From Acidipropionibacterium sp. (GTDB taxonomy: Bacteria; Actinomycetota; Actinomycetes; Propionibacteriales; Propionibacteriaceae): a stretch of DNA of 64,000 bases. Positions 39,843 to 48,786 of the stretch are shown here, in pieces (position 1 is the stretch's first letter; every line of letters starts with the position of its first letter). The stretch lies in contig JALCLH010000004.1 in the NCBI GenBank assembly GCA_022647765.1, positions 291,822-355,821 on the forward strand, given 5' to 3'. The translations under genes and the position numbers were made by a program. The notes below the pieces were generated by a model that worked only from the letters and a program-made list of their open reading frames with translations, had not been told where the DNA came from and searched no databases.

Positions 39843-40616
39843 TCAGCTCGCGGTGAGGTTGAACTGGAAGGAGTAGAGCGCGGCGTTGTAGATATGGGTG
39901 CCGTACTCGATGACGGCGCCTCCGGCGTCGTAGGCGGTGCGCTGCATCGTCAGCAGCGCCGCACCGGAGGCGATGGTGAGCCGCTTCGCGTCCAGGTCGT
40001 TGGCCACCCGGGCGCCCACCGCCTGCTCGGCCGAGACCGGACGAAGGCCCTGCTCGTCCAGGCAGGCGTAGAGGCCGAGCTGGCTGAGCTGGGTGAGGGA
40101 CGGAGCCGCGGCGACCCGCAGCAGGTTGGTCATGAAGGCCAGCGGGCGCTCGTCGATGAGCCGGAGCCGCTCGATCCGGACGATCTCGTTGCCCTCCTCG
40201 CAGTGCAGCAGGGCGGCCTCCTCGTCGTCGGCGAGCCGGACCTGGTAGCTGACCACCTGGGTCCGCGGTTTGAAGCCGGACTTGATGAGATCCTCATTGA
40301 GAGATGTCAGCGACAGACTGCGCCTGACATGCGAGGGGGTGACGCGGGTGCCCGCACCGCGCCTTCTGGTGAGAAGGCCCCGGGCCACCAGATCCTGCAG
40401 CGCGCGCCTCGCGGTCGGGCGCGACACATTGAGCCGCTGGGCCATCGAGACCTCGTCCTCGATGAGGTGACCGGCCGGAAGGGTTCCCGACAGGATGAGC
40501 TCCTCCAGGGGCTGCGAGATCTGGCGGTAGAGCGGGTCGGAGGATTCGCGGTCCAGGTCGATCTCCGGGATGAAGGGCTGGTCGGTGGTGTCGGGCGCTG
40601 CTGGTGACGTAGTCAT
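39843..40616 (-). CDS. iolR: GntR-family (HutC subfamily) regulator, IolR candidate
   Basis: A 257-residue protein with an N-terminal winged helix (LYRQISQPLEELILSGTLPA, SRPTARRALQDLVARGLLTR) and a C-terminal UTRA effector domain (about residues 100-250). In Corynebacterium glutamicum a GntR-type IolR represses the inositol genes. Here the gene is embedded in the cluster, and a GntR-like short palindrome recurs at four cluster promoters. The assignment of those sites to this protein is an inference. It was preferred over the three LacI proteins because the site resembles the C. glutamicum IolR motif. Confidence 0.85.
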   Translation of the reverse strand: MTTSPAAPDTTDQPFIPEIDLDRESSDPLYRQISQPLEELILSGTLPAGHLIEDEVSMAQRLNVSRPTARRALQDLVARGLLTRRRGAGTRVTPSHVRRSLSLTSLNEDLIKSGFKPRTQVVSYQVRLADDEEAALLHCEEGNEIVRIERLRLIDERPLAFMTNLLRVAAAPSLTQLSQLGLYACLDEQGLRPVSAEQAVGARVANDLDAKRLTIASGAALLTMQRTAYDAGGAVIEYGTHIYNAALYSFQFNLTAS

Positions 40617-40829
40617 GGGCCTTGGGGTTCTGTCGGGGAGCCGGATCCTTCTCTATGAGAGAACAAAAATCCGGTTCAACTGGGTCATGTCAGAGTCTAG
40701 CGAGCTTTGACACCGTCCGTAACCCTTTGTGAAGTGACAATGGTCTGACCAATTGCACGCCCCGGTTTCACGCACATCGGCCACGGCCGCCGAGCCGACC
40801 CGACTGCTTCCCATCCGCCGCCATGGTCG

Positions 40830-41213
40830 TCAGTCGGTCACCGCCAAGTGCTGACGCGTCCAGGCCTCTCGCAGAGTAGACGTGTCGTACACGATGTGAA
40901 GGTCGGTGATTCTCGCTGAAACATCCAGCTCGGCAACATCGACGCAGGTGAATGGCGCCGGGGTGCCATCGGCCAGGGTCCAGTCGAAGTCAAACCAGAA
41001 TGCGATGACTTGATCGCCCTTGAGAACCTTCCTCAGATGCAATACGGACTCGTCGGTCTCATCGAAGAGCATCGGGTAGAAGTCCGCAGCCTTCATAAGC
41101 CCGTACAGAGGTGAATGCACCCGCCCGCCGGGGGCGAACAGGGCGATGATTCCAGCGGTGTCGGCTGAGCCGAGTGCGTTCAAGTACGTCGCGACGAGCC
41201 TATCGATGTTCAT
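40830..41213 (-). CDS. NTF2-like/SnoaL-like protein
   Basis: 127 residues from MNIDRLVATYLNALGS (ATG at 41213, AAGGA about 11 bases upstream). The sequence pattern, with an N-terminal helix then FAPGGRVHSPLYGLM, FWFDFDWTLADG and CVDVAELDVSARITDLHIVYD, fits the NTF2/SnoaL cone fold used by many small enzymes and binding proteins. The substrate is unknown. The TetR gene lies upstream in the same orientation with 171 bp between, so the two may be linked. The 213-bp gap towards the GntR gene holds that gene's promoter region and no ORF. Confidence 0.7.
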   Translation of the reverse strand: MNIDRLVATYLNALGSADTAGIIALFAPGGRVHSPLYGLMKAADFYPMLFDETDESVLHLRKVLKGDQVIAFWFDFDWTLADGTPAPFTCVDVAELDVSARITDLHIVYDTSTLREAWTRQHLAVTD

Positions 41214-41384
41214 TGAGATGAGTCCTTCACTGTCGAGCGAACGGTCGGAGCGACCTGTGCAGACCGCCATCGGGCGGAAGAGCGATCACTTCCAAACACA
41301 ACGTTCAATTTATATCACTGTGGACTGGACTCACCACTGACACTGGATTGCCACCCGGACATCACGGCCGGGTACCGGCTGTGG

Positions 41385-42095
41385 CTAGCGCTGGCGCAGC
41401 CTCGCGCGAAGCCCGTCGAGCAGGACGGAGATGGTGAAGCTGAAGGCGTCATCAAGCGGGTTGATCTCAGCAAGATCCCAGCGCAGCATGAACGCCGCGT
41501 TGCGGGCATGCGGCATTGCGGCAGCCAAGGCCGGATACTCGGACGCATCCAGGCCGTCGAGAGCAGCTCTGAGACCGTCGCGCCACGACATGTCCACGGT
41601 CGGGCTCCGCGACAGCTCGACAGTCACCCAGCCGAGTACGGTGCCGGTGAAGGCGTTGTAGGCGTGGACGAGGTCATCGCCGCTGAAGCCCGCTTCCGCG
41701 AGAATCGTCATGATGCGCTCAGCGAGCGTCGCACCATAGATACTGGTGAGTATCTGTGTGCCGAAGACCGGGGCCACATTGGGATGCCTGTGCATAGCAC
41801 GTCGCATCGCATGGGCTAGATCATTCAGCTCACCATGCCAGCTGCGATCCCGTGTATCCGTCACGTCGATATCGCTGAGAACGAGAGCAGATACGGCGCC
41901 GACGATCTCCTCCTTGGAGGAGAAATGCCAGTAGATCGCCCCTGGGGCCACACCGAGCGCATCCCCCAGAGCGCGCATGGTGAAGCCGGACAGACCACTC
42001 TCGTCAATCAGCGTCAGGGCTGCTCGCAGAACCTCAACGGGATCGAGTTCCTCAGGCCACCGACGGCCGCCCTCTTCGCCTGCGCGCCGGCCTGG
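41385..42095 (-). CDS. TetR-family regulator with unclear or damaged start
   Basis: The HTH is clear (VEVLRAALTLIDESGLSGF, then TMRALGDALGVAPGAIYWHF) with a helical ligand domain to residue about 235. In frame, the only ATG inside is at 41978, which would cut the HTH in half. The frame is open back to 42095, where a TGA (42096-42098) interrupts it just after an ATG at 42107 (MDR-stop). Either a base error turned a sense codon into TGA, or the gene is disabled. Confidence 0.75.
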   Translation of the reverse strand, partial: PGRRAGEEGGRRWPEELDPVEVLRAALTLIDESGLSGFTMRALGDALGVAPGAIYWHFSSKEEIVGAVSALVLSDIDVTDTRDRSWHGELNDLAHAMRRAMHRHPNVAPVFGTQILTSIYGATLAERIMTILAEAGFSGDDLVHAYNAFTGTVLGWVTVELSRSPTVDMSWRDGLRAALDGLDASEYPALAAAMPHARNAAFMLRWDLAEINPLDDAFSFTISVLLDGLRARLRQR

Positions 42096-42303
42096 TCACC
42101 TGTCCATCCTGCCGCCACCGGCTCTGCCATCCAAGTGCGACATGCGCTCACAGGCTGCCACAGCTGTCGCACCATCCGCGCCACGGCGGACTCGAAGGCC
42201 ATCCATGCCCTCTCGGAGCATCTCGGAGCCGCCGGCCTGGAGTCTCCCAACATCCAGAGCCCTTAAATGACTGTACAAACTATGGAAGCGTGCTCTACCC
42301 TTG

Positions 42304-42317
42304 TTGGAGCGCTCCAA
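42304..42317. promoter_or_regulatory. LacI-type operator TTGGAGCGCTCCAA, site 1
   Basis: A perfect 14-bp palindrome 34 bp before the start of the gene at 42352. The identical 14-mer is found at 46662-46675 upstream of the second sugar porter. The LacI gene between them (45562) is the obvious candidate regulator. Confidence 0.7.
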
Positions 42318-42351
42318 CGGTGGAGCTCTCAACGATGAGGAGACAGCGGCA

Positions 42352-43285
42352 ATGACCTCCAAGGCACGCAACACGAACGATCCGAAGTACTCGAAGCTCG
42401 CCATCGGCGTCTGCCCCGATCAGTGGGGAGTCTGGTTCCCCGACGACCCCAAGCAGATGGATCCCCGCCAGGCCATGCAGGAGATGGCCGAGGCCGGTTT
42501 CGAGATCCTGGAGACCGGGCCCCTTCGGCTACTTCCCGGACGACCCGAAGGAGCTGGCGAAGTGGGCCGACGAGTTCGGCCTCACGATCGTCGCCGGCAC
42601 CGGCTGGGGAGTCCTGCACAAGCCCGAGGAGTGGAAGACCACCCAGGACTGGTTCCGCAGGATCGCCGAGACCCACGCGGCGGTGGGCGCCGAGTACATC
42701 GTCCACCTCCCCCCGCTGTACCGCGATGACAAGACCTGGGAGTGGACCGACGACCGCGTGCTCTCCCCCGACGCCTGGAAGACCTACGTCGAGAACGCCA
42801 ACGAGCTCGGTGAGATGCTGCTCGACGAGTTCAACCTCAAGATGGTGCTGCACCCGCACGGCGACTCCCACATCGAGACCCCCGAGGAGATCGCCCGGAT
42901 CTTCGACGCCACCGATCCGCGCTACGTCAACCTCTGCCTGGACTCCGGCCACGTCGTCTACGGCGGCGGCGACCCCGTCCAGCTGGTCAAGGACTACCCC
43001 GACCGGATCACCTACGTCCACATCAAGGCCTTCGACGAGGCGATCACCAAGGAGGCCCACGAGAAGGACTGGCCCTTCGGCGAGGCCGTCACCAAGGGCG
43101 CCTCGGTCTGCCCGCCGGCCGGCCTGCCGGAGATGCACGCCTTCATCGATGCCCTGGCCGAGCTCGACAAGGAGATCTACTGCATCTGCGAGCAGGACTG
43201 CTATCCCTGCGCGCCCGAGTTCCCCAAGCCCAACGCCGTCAACATGCGCGAGTACCTGGCCTCCTGCGGCCTGGGCCTCAAGTGA
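42352..43285 (+). CDS. Xylose-isomerase-like TIM barrel (sugar phosphate isomerase/epimerase; one frameshift)
   Basis: Begins MTSKARNTNDPKYSKLAIGV, then CPDQWGVWFPDDPK. After EILETGP the frame breaks in CCCC near 42523, and one base fewer gives FGYFPDDPKELAKWADEFG and then the rest (EYIVHLPPLYRDD, MVLHPHGDSHIETPEEIARI, LCLDSGHVVYGGGDP). The His/Asp/Glu metal positions of the AP-endonuclease-2 fold are visible. It is probably an inosose dehydratase-like or epimerase enzyme for a cyclitol. First gene of an operon with the Gfo/Idh enzyme at 43342. GAGGAG lies about 10 bases upstream. Confidence 0.85.
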
Positions 43286-43341
43286 ACCCGGCACCCCAAC
43301 CCCACACCACTGAGCGAAGAAGCTGAGAGAGGACACACAGA

Positions 43342-44349
43342 ATGACCGTTCGTATCGGACTCATCGGGGCCGGCGGCATGGGCCGCGCCCACGTCGAGCG
43401 CATCACCAAGGAGCTGGCCGGCGGCACGATCGTCGCCGTCGCCGACATCAACATCGAGGGCGCCAGGGCGGTCGCCGGGCCGCTGGGCGCCAAGGCCTAC
43501 GGGTCGGGCCCCGAGCTCATCGCCGATCCCGACGTCGACGCCGTCCTCATCGCCACCTTCGGCAAGGTCCACGCCCCCGACGTCATCGCCGCGGTCGAGG
43601 CCGGAAAGTACGTGCTCTGCGAGAAGCCGCTCGCCACCACCGGCGAGGACTGCCGCCAGATCATGGAGGCCGAGCAGAAGGCCGGCAAGCAGCTCGTCAC
43701 CGTCGGCTTCATGCGCCGCTTCGACAAGGGCTACAACGAGATGCGCGACCTGCTCAACAGCGGAGATCTCGGCTACGCCACCCTGGTGCACAACCGTCAC
43801 CGCAACCCCTCGGTGCCGGAGAACTACACCACCCGCAACATGATCGACGACACCGCGATCCACGAGATCGACACCTGTCGCTATCTGCTCGGCGAGGAGA
43901 TCACCTCGGTGCGGGTCGACACCCCGCGCGCCACCTCGCACCGCTTCCCGCACCTCCAGGATCCGCTGGTGATGATGGCCAGGACCGAGTCCGGGGTCCT
44001 CATCGACGACGAGGTCAACGTCAACATCCAGTTCGGCTACTCGATCGAGTGCGAGCTCGTCATGGAGGCCGGAACCGTCCGGCTGTCCGACCAGGAGCAC
44101 AGCGTCATCCGCGACTCCGCCGGCAACCGCAACGCGATCTGCACCAGCCACATCGACCGCTTCCACGACGCCTTCAATCAGGAGGTGCAGCAGTGGATCC
44201 GCGCCGTCGAGCGCGGCGAGCACACCGGATCCACCGCCTGGGACGGCTATGCCGCCACCGTCGTCGTGGACGCCGCCATCGAGTCCCTGGAGAACGGCGG
44301 CACCGAGGTCGAGGTCGACATGATCGACAAGCCCGGCTTCTACGCCTGA
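43342..44349 (+). CDS. iolG: Inositol 2-dehydrogenase-like oxidoreductase (Gfo/Idh/MocA)
   Basis: 335 residues: Rossmann start VRIGLIGAGGMGRAHVERI, catalytic lysine in LCEKPLATT, substrate motif MIDDTAIHEIDTCRYLLGEE. Length and motifs fit inositol 2-dehydrogenase closely, perhaps better than the gene at 30647. It lies between two TIM-barrel genes in one operon. The two iolG-like genes may differ in isomer specificity (myo-, D-chiro-, scyllo-inositol). Confidence 0.9.
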   Translation: MTVRIGLIGAGGMGRAHVERITKELAGGTIVAVADINIEGARAVAGPLGAKAYGSGPELIADPDVDAVLIATFGKVHAPDVIAAVEAGKYVLCEKPLATTGEDCRQIMEAEQKAGKQLVTVGFMRRFDKGYNEMRDLLNSGDLGYATLVHNRHRNPSVPENYTTRNMIDDTAIHEIDTCRYLLGEEITSVRVDTPRATSHRFPHLQDPLVMMARTESGVLIDDEVNVNIQFGYSIECELVMEAGTVRLSDQEHSVIRDSAGNRNAICTSHIDRFHDAFNQEVQQWIRAVERGEHTGSTAWDGYAATVVVDAAIESLENGGTEVEVDMIDKPGFYA

Positions 44350-44370
44350 GTCATGTCCTGACATACTGTT

Positions 44371-44403
44371 CGGGTCGGGTGGCCGCGAGCGCCGCCCGGC
44401 CCG
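44371..44403 (+). terminator. Intra-operon hairpin
   Basis: CGGGTCGGGTGGC (44371-44383) pairs with GCCGCCCGGCCCG (44391-44403) with G-U and one weak pair. It may partly terminate or stabilise the transcript between the dehydrogenase and the next TIM-barrel gene. Confidence 0.4.
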
Positions 44404-44468
44404 ATCGCACGCCACAGACGACGTCGTCGCGAATGATCCCGGCGACCGTCTCCAGAAAGGAGACACCG

Positions 44469-45335
44469 ATGGTCGATATCGCCCTCGACCCGAATATGTA
44501 CTACCGCACCATGTCGACGGCCGACAGCATCCGCAAGGCCGGGGAACTGGGATTCCGGTATGTGGAGCTCTCCCCGAACGAGGAGTTCCACTTCTGGCAG
44601 CGCTATCCGATGGGCAACCGCGAGTTCATCGACGGCCTCAAGAAGGCCGAGAAGGACTCCGGCGTCACCGTCCGGACCCTCAACCCGGTGCAGAACTGGT
44701 CGAGCCCCGACGAGCAGGAACGTGCCAATCAGGTGCGCAACTGGCGGCGCGTTCTCGAGCTGGCCGACATGCTCGGCGTCCGCGAGATCACCTCGGAGTT
44801 CTCGGGCAACCCGAACACCCCGCGCGAGTGCGAGCAGGCCTGGTTCCGCTCCATCGAGGAGCTGGCCCCCGACTTCGAGCGCTACGGGATCCGGCTCAAC
44901 ATGGAGCCCCACCCCTACGACTACATCGAGACCCACGACGAGGCGTACCGCACCATCTGCGCCACCGACAAGGACTGGATCGGCTACGAGTACTGCTGCC
45001 CGCACACCTTCCACCTGTCGCGCGGGGCCGGGGACGTCGAGCGGATGATCGCCTCCGCCGCCCCGAGACTGCGCGAGGTGCACGTCTCCGACTCCTTCAA
45101 CCACCTGGCCAATGACGGGAACCGGTACATCATCAACCCGCCCGGCGTCGACGCCAGGGTGCACCAGCACAACCGGATCGGGATGGGAGAGGTGCCCTGG
45201 GAGCGCGTCTTCGGGGCCCTCCACGAGATCGACTTCGACGGGATCTTCTCGGTGTGCATCTTCGGATGGCATGAGTACGCCGATGAGATGAACACGGAGG
45301 CGCTGAAGCGTCTCCAGTCGGAGTTCCCCGCATGA
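44469..45335 (+). CDS. iolH: Xylose-isomerase-like TIM barrel, IolH-like
   Basis: 288 residues starting MVDIALDPNMYYRTMSTADS, with AAAGGAG 7 bases upstream. MEPHPYDYIETHDEAYRTI, EYCCPHTFHLSRGAGD and LREVHVSDSFNH show the metal-binding fold. IolH proteins have been given various roles in inositol clusters; the reaction here is not known. It is the last gene before a strong terminator. Confidence 0.8.
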   Translation: MVDIALDPNMYYRTMSTADSIRKAGELGFRYVELSPNEEFHFWQRYPMGNREFIDGLKKAEKDSGVTVRTLNPVQNWSSPDEQERANQVRNWRRVLELADMLGVREITSEFSGNPNTPRECEQAWFRSIEELAPDFERYGIRLNMEPHPYDYIETHDEAYRTICATDKDWIGYEYCCPHTFHLSRGAGDVERMIASAAPRLREVHVSDSFNHLANDGNRYIINPPGVDARVHQHNRIGMGEVPWERVFGALHEIDFDGIFSVCIFGWHEYADEMNTEALKRLQSEFPA

Positions 45336-45422
45336 CGCTCTCGAGCTGATGCGGGATCCGTCCCCGCCGCCAGGTCATGGCCGGGGCGGATGCACGGATC
45401 GCGCGTCGACGGTGCGATCCGC

Positions 45423-45464
45423 GGCTCGGGGCCGGGGGACGCCACGCGCCCCCGGCCCCGAGCC
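45423..45464 (+). terminator. Terminator after the iolG-iolH operon
   Basis: Perfect 16-bp arms (GGCTCGGGGCCGGGGG at 45423-45438 and its complement at 45449-45464) around a 10-nt loop. A very stable hairpin between the operon and lacI-2. Confidence 0.8.
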
Positions 45465-45561
45465 GTTCTGCCATTCCGGTTGGCGGGGAAGGCGCTGCGG
45501 ATGTGTGATCATTGTCGGGCCGCAGGCGGCCGGATCCGCCTCCGCTCGAGAGGGGGCGCAC

Positions 45562-46554
45562 ATGATCGGGAGACGACCGACTCAGGTCGATGTCGCGAAG
45601 CTGGCCGGGGTGTCCCGCCAGACCGTCTCCCTGGTCTCCCTCGACGACCCGCGGGTCTCCCCCGCCAGCCGGGCCGCCGTGCTCGACGCGATGCGCGAGC
45701 TGGGCTACCGGCCCAATGTGGCGGCCCGGGCACTGGCCGCGCGGCGCACCGGATTCGTCGGCATCGCGATGTCGGAGCTGGTGAACCCCTTCCACGGCGA
45801 ACTCCTCGAGATGATCAGGCGCCACTGCGAGACCCAGGGGCTCGTCCCGTTCATCGTCCCGGTGGATCAGGATCCCGCCGACGAGAAGGTGGCCGTCGGC
45901 CGCTTCATGCAGATGAACGTCGACGCGCTGATCCTCATCTCCCCACTGCTGGACGGCGACGAGCTGGACCGGATCGGGCGGCAGGTGCCCACGGTCGTGG
46001 TGACGCGCAATCTCGGCCCCGCGACCGTCGACCTGGTGCACACCGACGACGTGCTCGGCGCCCGGCTGGTGGCCGGCCAGCTGCTCGACGCCGGGTACCG
46101 GCCGCTGATCTACCTCGGGGTGGATCGGCCGGTCACCGGCGACTCGTCACGGGCCCGGATCCGCGGCTATCGGCGGGCCTGCGAGGAGGCCGGGATCGAC
46201 ACCCGGGTGGAGATGGTCCGCCCCGGGAAGCTGGAGCCGGTGATCTCGCGAGTCGTGGAGCGGTACGGCCGGGGTTTCGGGCTGTGCTGCCACAACGATC
46301 TCATCGCCCTGGCCTCGGTCGGGCATCTGGCAGCCCACGGGCTTGAGCCTGGGAGCGACGCCGGCGTCGCCGGTTTCGACAACACCACCATCTCCGGGTA
46401 TCCGGGAGTCTCGCTCACCAGCGTCGATCAGGGCACCCGGACGATGGCCCGCCGGGTCATCGAGCTGGTGGCCGAGCGGCTGGCCGGGCGCACCGAGGGA
46501 GTCGACGTCGTCCTGCCCCCTCGGCTGGTGGTGAGGTCGTCGACCACTCACTGA
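45562..46554 (+). CDS. LacI-family transcriptional regulator
   Basis: 330 residues. HTH: TQVDVAKLAGVSRQTVSLVS (residues about 6-25), hinge GYRPNVAARALAARRTGFVG, and effector domain to LVVRSSTTH. It is flanked on both sides by transcription units carrying the identical palindrome TTGGAGCGCTCCAA (42304 and 46662), which is typical of LacI operators with a central CG. Likely a cyclitol-responsive repressor. Confidence 0.9.
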   Translation: MIGRRPTQVDVAKLAGVSRQTVSLVSLDDPRVSPASRAAVLDAMRELGYRPNVAARALAARRTGFVGIAMSELVNPFHGELLEMIRRHCETQGLVPFIVPVDQDPADEKVAVGRFMQMNVDALILISPLLDGDELDRIGRQVPTVVVTRNLGPATVDLVHTDDVLGARLVAGQLLDAGYRPLIYLGVDRPVTGDSSRARIRGYRRACEEAGIDTRVEMVRPGKLEPVISRVVERYGRGFGLCCHNDLIALASVGHLAAHGLEPGSDAGVAGFDNTTISGYPGVSLTSVDQGTRTMARRVIELVAERLAGRTEGVDVVLPPRLVVRSSTTH

Positions 46555-46618
46555 GGCGGGTGCGCGGAGCCTGGTGGGGAGAGCCGCAGCCGCCCGATTC
46601 GCCAGAACATTTTTGAAT

Positions 46619-46653
46619 TTTGTATTGACAAAGTCTCAACAGGTGTCCTAGAT
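46619..46653 (+). promoter_or_regulatory. Promoter of second sugar porter with overlapping IolR-type site
   Basis: TTTGTATTGACAAA (46619-46632) contains the -35 box TTGACA (46625-46630). A 17-bp spacer leads to CTAGAT (46648-46653). The same arrangement (site over -35, 17 bp, CTAGA-) is seen at 54604-54638. Confidence 0.7.
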
Positions 46654-46661
46654 TCATTCCA

Positions 46662-46675
46662 TTGGAGCGCTCCAA
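46662..46675. promoter_or_regulatory. LacI-type operator TTGGAGCGCTCCAA, site 2
   Basis: A perfect 14-bp palindrome identical to 42304-42317. It starts 9 bp after the -10 box, so bound repressor would block early transcription of the porter gene. Confidence 0.7.
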
Positions 46676-46758
46676 GTCCTGCTTGGACGGCGTCCATCCT
46701 CAATGATGAGAGGCCCTGCTCACTGGGGTGCAGGGCCGCTGACGAAGGAGTAGACCAG

Positions 46759-48366
46759 ATGTCGGTCGCTGAGAACGAGGTCGGGGCAGACCCGACTCCG
46801 GAAGAAGTGAGGGAACTCGTCCGCGAGACGAAGCCCTCGGGCAAGCACCGCCCCCTCGCACTGCTCGCCCTGGTGGCGTGCTTCGGCTCCCTGCTCTTCG
46901 GGTACGACACCGGGGTGATCGCGGGAGCGCTTCCCTACATGTATCTGCCGCACTCCGGCGGCGGGCTTCACCTCAACGCCGTCGAGGAGGGCCTGGTCGG
47001 CGGCCTGCTGGCCATCGGCGCCGCCTTCGGCGCGATCATCGGCGGACGCCTCTCCGACCGGTACGGGCGTCGTCACAACATTCTGATGCTGGCGGTCATC
47101 TTCATCGTCGGCACCGTGGGCTGTACCTTCTCGCCCAATGTGTGGGTGCTCTACCCGTTCCGCTTCATCCTCGGATGGGCCGTCGGCGGCGCCTCCTCCA
47201 CCGTGCCGATCTACCTGTCGGAGACCGCCCCCAAACGGATTCGCGGCCCGCTCATCGCGATGGACCAGTTCATGATCGTCACCGGCCAGCTGCTGGCTTA
47301 CTGCATGAACGCCTGGCTGTCCTCGGCCAACGGCGGGCCGCACGTCTTCCTCAAGGAGGCGGCCGCCGGCCACCCCGCCGGGTCCGCCGTCCCATGGGAC
47401 GATGTCGCCAATATCGCGAACATCGCCAACCTGGTCACCGCCGGCAATGGCAACACCTGGCGCTACATGCTGGTGCTGGCCACCATCCCGGCCATCGCGC
47501 TGTGGATCGGCATGCGGATGATGCCGGAGTCCTCCCGCTGGTACGCGGCCAACGGCCACTACTTCGAGGCGATCGGAGCCCTCAAACGGGTGCGCGACGA
47601 CGGCGGCAAGGACGATGTCGCCGAGGAGATCGAGGAGATGGTCGAGATCCGCCGCCAGGAGGCGACCCAGGAGAAGTGGAACCTCACCCAGGCGTGGAAC
47701 ACGAAATGGACCCGCAAGATCATCATCATCGGCTGTTTCCTGGGATTCTTCGACCAGCTGACCGGCATCAACACGGCCATGTACTACCTGCCGAAGATCC
47801 TGCACGCCGCGGGCTTCTCCTCGGCCAACGCCATCATGCTCAACGTCGTCACCGGTATCGCCTCCTGCATCGGCTCGGCCCTGGGCTTCGTGCTGGTCGG
47901 CAAATTCATGCGCCGTCACGTCGGCATCTACCAGGAGACCGGCGTCTCCCTGTCGCTGCTGGCACTGGCCGGGGTCTTCGCCTTCGGCATCGGGCCGCAC
48001 ATGGTCAACGGCGAGATCGCCTCCACCGTGCCGAGCTACCTGCCCTGGGTGGTGCTCATCATCGTCTCGATCTTCGTGTTCATCAAGCAGTCCGGCACCG
48101 TGAACTGGATCCTGGTCTCCGAGATCTTCCCGGCCCGGATCCGCGGAGTCGCCCAGGGGGTCGCGGTCGGCGCCCTGTGGCTGATGAACGCGGTGGTGAC
48201 CTTCGCCTTCCCGCCAATGGTCGAGAACCTCGGGCCGGCCTGGACCTACCTCATCTTCGGCCTCATCAATGTGGTGGCGCTGGGGTTCTACTTCAAGGTC
48301 GTCCCCGAGACGAAGATCTACTCGCTGGAGGAGATCGAGGAGGATCTCGAAGAGCGCTTCTCCTGA
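46759..48366 (+). CDS. iolT: Sugar porter MFS transporter, IolT-like (second copy)
   Basis: 535 residues, 12 helices, closely similar to the porter at 28830: FGSLLFGYDTGVIAGALPYM, DRYGRRHNI, PESSRWYA, and DQLTGINTAMYYLPKILHAA in helix 7. AAGGAG lies 9-10 bases before the ATG. Its promoter carries both an IolR-type and a LacI-type site, so import appears doubly controlled. The substrate is probably myo-inositol or a related cyclitol. Confidence 0.9.
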   Translation: MSVAENEVGADPTPEEVRELVRETKPSGKHRPLALLALVACFGSLLFGYDTGVIAGALPYMYLPHSGGGLHLNAVEEGLVGGLLAIGAAFGAIIGGRLSDRYGRRHNILMLAVIFIVGTVGCTFSPNVWVLYPFRFILGWAVGGASSTVPIYLSETAPKRIRGPLIAMDQFMIVTGQLLAYCMNAWLSSANGGPHVFLKEAAAGHPAGSAVPWDDVANIANIANLVTAGNGNTWRYMLVLATIPAIALWIGMRMMPESSRWYAANGHYFEAIGALKRVRDDGGKDDVAEEIEEMVEIRRQEATQEKWNLTQAWNTKWTRKIIIIGCFLGFFDQLTGINTAMYYLPKILHAAGFSSANAIMLNVVTGIASCIGSALGFVLVGKFMRRHVGIYQETGVSLSLLALAGVFAFGIGPHMVNGEIASTVPSYLPWVVLIIVSIFVFIKQSGTVNWILVSEIFPARIRGVAQGVAVGALWLMNAVVTFAFPPMVENLGPAWTYLIFGLINVVALGFYFKVVPETKIYSLEEIEEDLEERFS

Positions 48367-48381
48367 TCTGCTTCTGCAGTA

Positions 48382-48573
48382 TCCCCGAAATCGGCCATCA
48401 TCAGGCCAGCACACGCAATATCCGATCGGCGGCCGGTATCTGGCCGTTTTCGGGAAGCGGTCCTCGGGGCCGTCCCTGGAAACGGCCAGATACCGGCCGG
48501 GGTGTGGATATTGCAGATGGCTGCCGGCATGTGGCCGTTTTCAGGGGTACTCGGCGGTCCCGAGGGTTGCGGG
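48382..48573 (+). repeat. 190-bp dispersed element, copy A
   Basis: A 192-bp segment aligned along its whole length with 49683-49873. It holds a perfect 19-bp inverted repeat (48431-48449 with 48480-48498, around TATCTGGCCGTTT). Shared blocks include CCGTCCCTGGAAACGGCCAG, GTGTGGATATTGCAGA and GGCCGTTTTCAGGGGTA. It immediately follows the sugar porter stop. No ORF is convincing inside. Confidence 0.88.
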
Positions 48574-48583
48574 CTCCGGCCGA

Positions 48584-48730
48584 TCAGGTAGAGGCGCGCA
48601 CCGTCAGCCGCGGAGCCATCTCGACGTGGCGCGCCGGACGAGTCAGGAAGGTGCTGCGGCTCGCCACCCAGTTCACGGCGATCCCGGCCTGCTCCGCGGT
48701 CGACTGGTTCATCGAGGTGAGATCGGCCTC
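48584..48730 (-). pseudogene. Remnant of a LacI-family gene (C-terminus only)
   Basis: On the minus strand the frame ending at the TGA 48584-48586 reads DLTSMNQSTAEQAGIAVNW, then HVEMAPRLTVRAST. This is the standard C-terminus of a LacI/GalR regulator (DLTSVxQ, then PPRLVVRxST). The rest of the gene is missing: copy A of the 190-bp repeat lies on its 3' side and the TIM-barrel gene at 48787 on its 5' side. Confidence 0.65.
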
Positions 48731-48786
48731 GGCCCGGCAAAGAATCGTCATTCCTTCACCACACCATCGATCATCAGGAGCCATCC

